A stretch of 64,000 nt of DNA from Pseudomonas paralcaligenes. GTDB taxonomy: Bacteria; Pseudomonadota; Gammaproteobacteria; Pseudomonadales; Pseudomonadaceae. A program made the translations under genes and the position numbers. Each line of letters starts with the position of its first letter. Position 1 is the first letter of the stretch. The stretch is taken from NCBI RefSeq assembly GCF_019655855.1, contig NZ_BPFX01000003.1:62001-126000 (forward strand), given 5' to 3'. Shown here piece by piece: positions 58,928 through 64,000 of this stretch. The notes below the pieces were generated by a model. The model did no database searches. It was not told where the DNA came from and worked only from the letters and a program-made list of their open reading frames with translations.

Positions 58928-60349
58928 ATGAAGCTGTCCATGCCCCGTTACGACCAGGCCGCCGTTCTCGTGGTGGGCGACGTCATGCTCGACCGGTACT
59001 GGCATGGCGGCACCTCGCGCATCTCCCCCGAGGCACCGGTGCCGGTGGTCAAGGTCGAGCAGATCGAGGACCGTCCGGGCGGCGCCGCCAACGTCGCGCT
59101 GAACATCGCCGCCCTGGGCGCGCAGGCCCAGCTGGTCGGCGTCAGCGGCGAGGACGAGGCGGCCGACAGCCTCACCGCCAGCCTGGACGCCGCCGGCGTG
59201 CGCGCCCACTTCCAGCGCATCGACGACCAGCCGACCATCGTCAAGCTGCGGGTCATGAGCCGCCACCAGCAACTGCTGCGGATGGACTTCGAGGAGCCCT
59301 TCAGGACCGATGCCGAGGCGCTGGCCCGCGAGGTCGACGGCCTGCTCGCCGGGGTCAGGGTGCTGGTGCTGTCCGACTACGGCAAGGGTGCGCTGCGCAA
59401 CCACCAGGCGCTGATCCAGCTGGCTCGGGCGAAGGGCATCCCGGTGCTGGCCGATCCCAAGGGCAAGGACTTCTCCATCTACCGCGGCGCCAGCCTGATC
59501 ACCCCCAACCTCAACGAATTCGAGACCATCGTCGGCCATTGCGCCGACGAGGCCGAGCTGGTCGCCAAGGGCGCCCGGCTGATGCGCGAGCTGGACCTGG
59601 GCGCGCTGCTGGTGACCCGTGGCGAGCACGGCATGACCCTGCTGCGTCCGGATCACGCGCCGCTGCACCTGCCGGCCCGCGCCCGCGAGGTGTTCGACGT
59701 GACCGGCGCCGGCGACACCGTGATCTCCACCCTGGCCGCCTCCATCGCCGCCGGCGAGGAGCTGCCGCAGGCCGTGGCCCTGGCCAACCTGGCCGCCGGC
59801 ATCGTGGTCGGCAAGCTCGGCACCGCGGCGATCAGCGCGCCCGAGCTGCGTCGCGCGGTGCAGCGCGAGCAGGGCTCGGAGCGTGGCGTGCTGGGGCTGG
59901 AACAGCTGCTGGTGGCCGTCGAGGACGCCCGCGCCCACGGCGAGAAGATCGTCTTCACCAACGGCTGCTTCGACATCCTCCACGCCGGCCACGTGACCTA
60001 CCTGGAGCAGGCCCGCGCCCAGGGCGATCGGCTGGTGCTGGCGGTCAACGACGACGCCTCGGTCTCGCGCCTCAAGGGCCCGGGCCGTCCGATCAACTCG
60101 GTGGACCGGCGCATGGCCGTGCTCGCAGGCCTCGGCGCGGTAGACTGGGTGGTGAGCTTCGCCGAGGACACGCCGGAGAGCCTGCTGCGCGCGGTCCGGC
60201 CGGACGTGCTGGTGAAGGGGGGCGACTACGGCATCGACCAGGTGGTGGGCGCCGACATCGTCCGTGCCTACGGCGGCGAGGTGCGGGTGCTCGGCCTGGT
60301 GGAGAACAGCTCGACCACCGCGATCGTCGAGAAAATCCGCAGCAAGTGA
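58928..60349 (+). CDS. hldE: Bifunctional heptose kinase/adenylyltransferase HldE
   Basis: 473 residues. Ribokinase-like kinase (about 1-318) with RPGGAANVALNIA and DVTGAGDTV, and a cytidylyltransferase-type domain (about 340-473) with FTNGCFDILHAGHV. It makes ADP-D-glycero-beta-D-manno-heptose, the precursor used by waaC and waaF. ATG 58928 with GGAG five bases before it; the GTG at 58922 would sit inside that site. Confidence 0.96.
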   Translation: MKLSMPRYDQAAVLVVGDVMLDRYWHGGTSRISPEAPVPVVKVEQIEDRPGGAANVALNIAALGAQAQLVGVSGEDEAADSLTASLDAAGVRAHFQRIDDQPTIVKLRVMSRHQQLLRMDFEEPFRTDAEALAREVDGLLAGVRVLVLSDYGKGALRNHQALIQLARAKGIPVLADPKGKDFSIYRGASLITPNLNEFETIVGHCADEAELVAKGARLMRELDLGALLVTRGEHGMTLLRPDHAPLHLPARAREVFDVTGAGDTVISTLAASIAAGEELPQAVALANLAAGIVVGKLGTAAISAPELRRAVQREQGSERGVLGLEQLLVAVEDARAHGEKIVFTNGCFDILHAGHVTYLEQARAQGDRLVLAVNDDASVSRLKGPGRPINSVDRRMAVLAGLGAVDWVVSFAEDTPESLLRAVRPDVLVKGGDYGIDQVVGADIVRAYGGEVRVLGLVENSSTTAIVEKIRSK

Positions 60350-60389
60350 TGCCGGCGGCTCGCCGGCGCCCGGAGCAGGAGTGAATCTC

Positions 60390-61145
60390 ATGGAGCGAGA
60401 AGCCTTTCACCACGATGACAGCGTTCGCAGGCTGCGCGCACTGGCCGCGGACGATGCCTTGGGCGAGCGGGTCACCGAGCTGTTCATCGCCAGCCTGGCG
60501 ACCGGCGCGCGTCGCGCCATGACACCGCTCATGGCCTACCATTCCGCGCGCAACCTGCCGGCGCATGCGTGGGAGCCGTTCGACTTCGCCGCCCACAACC
60601 GCCTGTACCGCGAAGAGTCCGAGGTTCCCTGCGCCATCTGCGGCATTGCGCGCAGCGAGCTGCGCAGCCGGGAAGGGCAGATCTGGGACTTCGCCTTCGC
60701 CGGGCGCTGCTCGACGGTGCCCTGCTACAGCCACCTGATCGATCTGGAGGACGTGCCGAACATCGCGCTGGAGTACCGGCCGGAGCAGGTCGAGGTGCTG
60801 AGGGCGCTGCTCGAACTCATCGACTCGGTGCCGGCGGACGTCTCGACGACGGACCTGCTGAAGCGGGTGTCCTCGGCCAAGCTGCTGCCGAAGAGCAATC
60901 ACGCGGCCCGGCTCTGGTGCCTGCGGATCCTGGCGGAGCTGGGGGTGATCAGCAACGCCGCTATCCCCGGCTATTCGGGCGCGCTGCAGTTCCACGGCTT
61001 CCTGCAGCGCATCGAGATGGAGAAGGCGGCGTTCGCCCACCTCTCTCATCGCGCGGACCCGGTGTGGCCGCTGTCCGCGGGGCGGGGCACGCCGGCCGTG
61101 GACTGGTCGCTGGCCCGGCGCCTGTTCCCGCAGCTGGGCGCGTGA
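60390..61145 (+). CDS. Hypothetical protein with Cys motifs
   Basis: 251 residues, no signal peptide. No family recognised. It has PCAICG and a later RCSTVPCYSH that might bind metal, and a helical C-terminal half. AGGAG eight bases before ATG 60390 supports the start; GTG 60381 is possible. It lies 40 bp after hldE and could be co-transcribed, but LPS involvement is only guilt by position. Codon choice looks normal for the region. Confidence 0.6.
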   Translation: MEREAFHHDDSVRRLRALAADDALGERVTELFIASLATGARRAMTPLMAYHSARNLPAHAWEPFDFAAHNRLYREESEVPCAICGIARSELRSREGQIWDFAFAGRCSTVPCYSHLIDLEDVPNIALEYRPEQVEVLRALLELIDSVPADVSTTDLLKRVSSAKLLPKSNHAARLWCLRILAELGVISNAAIPGYSGALQFHGFLQRIEMEKAAFAHLSHRADPVWPLSAGRGTPAVDWSLARRLFPQLGA

Positions 61146-61149
61146 TTCG

Positions 61150-62055
61150 CTAGCCCGCCAGTCGCCCCGGCGGGTTCTCCTCGCGCTGCAGGCGTGCCTG
61201 CCAGTCCTTCCAGCGGATGCGCTCGTCGCGCACCAGCCAGCCGTCCTGCGCGGCGAAGCTCTCCGACAGCCACAGGCCACGGGTGCTGGCGGGCACCAGT
61301 TCGCCTCGGCGCAGGGTGAACAGCTCGCCGGCGGGCCTGCCCTGGTGCAGCGGCAGCAGGTAGAGGTCCGGGCGCCGTCGCTCCAGGCAGGCCACGAGCT
61401 GGTCACCTTCCAGGCGCTCGTCGACGTGGAACAGGCTGGGCTGACGGCAATCCCGGGGCAGCTCCAAGCGCAGGTCGTAGACCAGCTGGAGCGAGGCGGT
61501 GGGCAGGTGCACGTAGGCGCGTGGGCGCTCCATCAGCATCAGGTTGCCGCACTGCACCGGCCGAGCCGCGCCGGACAGGGGCGCGAGGCGGAAGTGGTCG
61601 CTCTCGCGGTAGCGCAGCGCGCCCTGGTAGGGCGTCGGTAGCCAGGTGTCGGCGTAGCGGCCGCTTAGCCAGCCGCTCTCGCTCTCGATCAGGCATTCCT
61701 CGGCCACTTCCTGGATGGCGGTGAGCAGCGGCAGATTCAGCTCGTGGGCCGGCACGTAGCCGGAGATCAGCTTGAGCACCACGTCGCCCCGGTCGGGGCG
61801 CTGCTGGCGCACCAGCAGCCAGTATTCGCGGCCCTGCCAGGCCAGGGTCAGGCGCACCGAGACGCCGAGGTTGGCCAGCTCCAGGGCGAAGTGCTGGCTG
61901 TCCGCCGCCTGCACCGGGCGGCGCCGTTCCAGCATCTGGGCGAAGTTCAGGGGCAGGCCGAGGCTGCGGTAGTTCAGCCCGTCCGCCGTGGCCTCGACGT
62001 ACAGCGGCAGGGTCTTGAAGTTGCCCGGGGCCTTGCGGGCCAGCAGTCTCGACAT
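61150..62055 (-). CDS. Conserved hypothetical protein (PA4993-like by position)
   Basis: 301 residues, cytoplasmic by sequence. Conserved-looking blocks: FKTLPLYVEATADGLNYRSLGLPLNFAQ, an ISGYVPAHELNLPLLTAIQEVAEE segment that faintly recalls a Nudix helix but lacks its full signature, and WLPTPYQGALRYRESDHFRLAPL. Ends in a basic tail. It sits next to the aldo/keto reductase gene as in PAO1. Function unknown. Confidence 0.68.
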   Translation of the reverse strand: MSRLLARKAPGNFKTLPLYVEATADGLNYRSLGLPLNFAQMLERRRPVQAADSQHFALELANLGVSVRLTLAWQGREYWLLVRQQRPDRGDVVLKLISGYVPAHELNLPLLTAIQEVAEECLIESESGWLSGRYADTWLPTPYQGALRYRESDHFRLAPLSGAARPVQCGNLMLMERPRAYVHLPTASLQLVYDLRLELPRDCRQPSLFHVDERLEGDQLVACLERRRPDLYLLPLHQGRPAGELFTLRRGELVPASTRGLWLSESFAAQDGWLVRDERIRWKDWQARLQREENPPGRLAG

Positions 62056-62138
62056 ATCGGCTCCTCGGTCGGTAGCGGGTGCGCTGCGGCGGATGGATGG
62101 GCGTGGTGAGGTTCAGACCGCGCCAGGAGCCTTGCAGT

Positions 62139-62936
62139 TTAGCCGCGGATCACAGCGGCGGCGGTCGCCGCGTTTGCCGCCAGATGTTGCGGGTTGATGG
62201 TGCCGACGATGGCGGCGGTGACGCCGGGGTGGCCGAACACCAGCTCGAAGCTGGCGCGCACCGGGTCTTCCCCGGCCAGCACCGCGTGGCCGCTGGCCAG
62301 GGCCTTCTTGATCAGGATGCCCTTGCCGTGCGCCGCCGCATGGTCGAGCACAGGCCGCTCGGCCTGTTCGGCCAGGTTGTAGGTGACCATCGCGCAGTCG
62401 CCGTCCGCGAGGGCCAGCAGGCCGCCTTCCACCGTCTTGCCAGACAGGCCGAAGGCGCGGATCTTGCCCTCGCGCTTGAGCTGGGCGAGGGTCTCGTACA
62501 CCCCGCTGTCGCGCAGGATCGCCACGTCGTTGCCGTCCGAATGGACCAGCACCAGATCGATGCGGTCGGTCTCCAGGCGCCGGAGGCTGCGCTCCACCGA
62601 CAGGCGGGTGTGCTGCGGCGAGAAGTCGAAGCGCGACTGGCCGTCATCGAACTCCTCGCCGACCTTGCTGACGATCACCCAGTCCTCGCGCTGGCCGCGC
62701 AGCAGCGGGCCGAGGCGCTGTTCGCTGACGCCGTAAGCCGGCGCCGTGTCGATCAGGTTGATGCCCAGCGCGCGGGCCTGGTCGAGCAGGGCGCGGGCGG
62801 CGGCGTCGTCGGGGATGGTGAAGCCGTTGGGATACTTCACGCCCTGGTCGCGGCCCAGCTTGACGGTGCCCAGGCCGAGCGGCGAGACGATCAGGCCGGT
62901 GTCGCCCAGGGGGCGGTGCAGGTCGTGCAGGGTCAT
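62139..62936 (-). CDS. Aldo/keto reductase
   Basis: 265 residues, TIM-barrel family. Catalytic tetrad by motif: Asp and Tyr in IDTAPAYG, Lys in IVSKVGEE, His in VLVHSDGN. NADPH site region: VGTINPQHLAAN near the C-terminus. ATG 62936 overlaps the upstream oxidoreductase stop by ATGA, so the two act as one unit (PA4992-PA4991 order). Natural substrate unknown. Confidence 0.88.
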   Translation of the reverse strand: MTLHDLHRPLGDTGLIVSPLGLGTVKLGRDQGVKYPNGFTIPDDAAARALLDQARALGINLIDTAPAYGVSEQRLGPLLRGQREDWVIVSKVGEEFDDGQSRFDFSPQHTRLSVERSLRRLETDRIDLVLVHSDGNDVAILRDSGVYETLAQLKREGKIRAFGLSGKTVEGGLLALADGDCAMVTYNLAEQAERPVLDHAAAHGKGILIKKALASGHAVLAGEDPVRASFELVFGHPGVTAAIVGTINPQHLAANAATAAAVIRG

Positions 62937-64000
62937 GGCAGCAGCTCTTCCCACACGGGCTCGGCCTGGGGCGGGCGCGGCAGCTCCGGCAGCGGCGCGT
63001 GGGCGCCGGGGCGGATGGCGTCGCGCTGCAGCGCGGCGATAACCCGGTCGGCGAAGTCCGGCGACAGCGCCAGCTTGGTCGGCCAGCCCACCAGCAGGCG
63101 GCCCTGGTCGGCGAGGAAGGCGTTGTCCGGGCGCACCAGGCCGCTCTGGGCCGGCTCGGCGCGGTCGACCCGCAGGGTGGCCCAGCGTGCGTCGGAGAGG
63201 TCGATCCAGGGCAGCAGTTGCTGCACCTCCTTCTGCGCCGCGGCGATCTGCGCCGCCTCGCTGCGCGCCACCCCGTCGGCCTCGGCGATGTCGCCGCCCA
63301 GGTACCAGACCCACTGGCCGTCGGCGGCCGGGTGGCTGGTCACGGTGATGCGCGGCTTGGGCCCGCCGCCCAGGCAGTGGGCATACAGCGGCTTCAGGCC
63401 CTTGCCCTTGACCAGCACCATGTGCAGTGGACGCAGTTGCTGGCGCGGCTGCTCCAGGCCGAGAGCGGCGAGCAGCGCGGCGTTGCCCTGGCCGGCGCTG
63501 AGCACGATGCGCTGGGCGCGGACCTCGCGGCCGTCGACGCGCAGGCCGACCAGTTCGCCGTCCTCGCGCAGCGGGGCGATCTCGCGCCCGGCCAGCAGGC
63601 TGTCGCCGGCCAGTTCGGCGAGGCGGGCGATCAGGCTGGGCACGTCGAGCACCAGCTCGGCCAGGCGGTAGACCTTGCCCTTGAACTTCGGGTGCTGCAG
63701 GGCGGCGGGCAGCCGTTCGCCCTTGACCTGGTCGACCCGCCCGCGCACCGCCTTGCTGGCGAAGAAGCTGGTCAGGTTGCCGGCCAGGCCGCCCGGCGAC
63801 CAGAGATAGTGGGCATCGGACAGCAGGCGCACGCCGGACAGGTCCAGCTCGCCGCCGCCGTTCACCGCGTCCAGCCAGCGCCGCGGCATGTCGGCGATGG
63901 CCTCGGAGGCGCCGGTCAGCGCGCCGTGCAGGGCGTACTTGGCGCCGCCGTGGATGATGCCCTGGGACTTCAGGCTCTGCCCGCCGCCGAGGCTGGCGCT
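62933..64000 (-). CDS. FAD-dependent oxidoreductase, 5' end outside window
   Basis: 356 codons visible, open to the last base; the N-terminal FAD loop lies beyond the window, whose end starts with SASLGGGQSLKSQGIIHGG. Seen: VDGREVRAQRIVLSAGQGNAALL (FAD-contact strand) and the DAO-like fold ending PELPRPPQAEPVWEELLP. Coupled to the aldo/keto reductase. Amine or hydroxy-acid oxidation is possible; not determinable here. Confidence 0.82.
   Translation of the reverse strand, partial: SASLGGGQSLKSQGIIHGGAKYALHGALTGASEAIADMPRRWLDAVNGGGELDLSGVRLLSDAHYLWSPGGLAGNLTSFFASKAVRGRVDQVKGERLPAALQHPKFKGKVYRLAELVLDVPSLIARLAELAGDSLLAGREIAPLREDGELVGLRVDGREVRAQRIVLSAGQGNAALLAALGLEQPRQQLRPLHMVLVKGKGLKPLYAHCLGGGPKPRITVTSHPAADGQWVWYLGGDIAEADGVARSEAAQIAAAQKEVQQLLPWIDLSDARWATLRVDRAEPAQSGLVRPDNAFLADQGRLLVGWPTKLALSPDFADRVIAALQRDAIRPGAHAPLPELPRPPQAEPVWEELLP

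Noticed and set aside
57119..60391. 1090-codon antisense open frame over dnpA and hldE
   Set aside because: Same GC-shadow pattern; runs through a REP element and across two strongly identified genes.

Overview
The window is a piece of a high-GC Pseudomonas chromosome. It carries a complete Pseudomonas-type LPS core cluster (waaF-waaC-waaG-waaP onward), aceEF divergent from glnE, a Zur/OprG block, nrdR-ribD and several Pseudomonas REP-type palindromes. Gene content and local order resemble P. aeruginosa, but the arrangement and some sequences differ, so I infer a related species rather than P. aeruginosa itself. Comparisons with PAO1 are from memory and were not searched.

Layout. (1) 1-3.9 kb: end of a neutral ceramidase whose expected catalytic serine reads threonine, then two sugar-nucleotide Rossmann proteins. 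(2) 4.0-5.4 kb: two overlapping small lipoproteins, the second FlgO-like. (3) 5.5-9.9 kb, minus strand: oprG behind an Anr-type box, and a zinc-linked operon (histidine-rich protein, ABC ATPase, FtsX-like permease, DUF3299 protein) behind a Zur box. A 265-bp MITE-like element sits exactly between the ATPase stop and the permease start. (4) 10.0-12.8 kb: small protein, thioesterase, CnoX-like thioredoxin, methyltransferase, YbaY-like lipoprotein. (5) 13.2-17.2 kb: an iron-uptake module (TonB receptor, FecR anti-sigma, FecI sigma) with a Fur-like box. (6) 17.3-18.9 kb: nrdR-ribD. (7) 19.0-27.5 kb: acyl-CoA dehydrogenase, rlmJ, beta-helix protein, malate:quinone oxidoreductase with a lipoprotein-type leader, HD-GYP protein, YjfB-like peptide, msrA. 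(8) 27.6-30.3 kb: a dipA-like c-di-GMP phosphodiesterase gene broken by one missing base between its GGDEF and EAL domains. (9) 31.0-39.5 kb: aceF-aceE, divergent glnE, ilvE. (10) 39.6-60.3 kb: LPS inner and outer core assembly, sugar kinases and pseudokinase candidates, carbamoyltransferase, variable outer-core genes, O-antigen ligase, msbA, mig-14, dnpA, hldE. (11) 60.4-64 kb: two unrecognised proteins, an aldo/keto reductase and the end of an FAD oxidoreductase gene.

The LPS genes form one logical pathway: HldE supplies ADP-heptose, WaaC/WaaF add heptoses, WaaP and related kinases phosphorylate them, WaaG, WapH and GT25-type transferases extend the core, WapO carbamoylates, WaaL joins O antigen and MsbA flips lipid A-core. 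The most notable findings are the MITE insertion that separates a Shine-Dalgarno from its start codon, the dipA frameshift, twin 13-bp operators in the aceE promoter, the variable outer-core segment at 49.8-53.9 kb, and LPS-kinase-like proteins lacking the catalytic aspartate. I saw no tRNA, rRNA, CRISPR array, phage or intact transposase.
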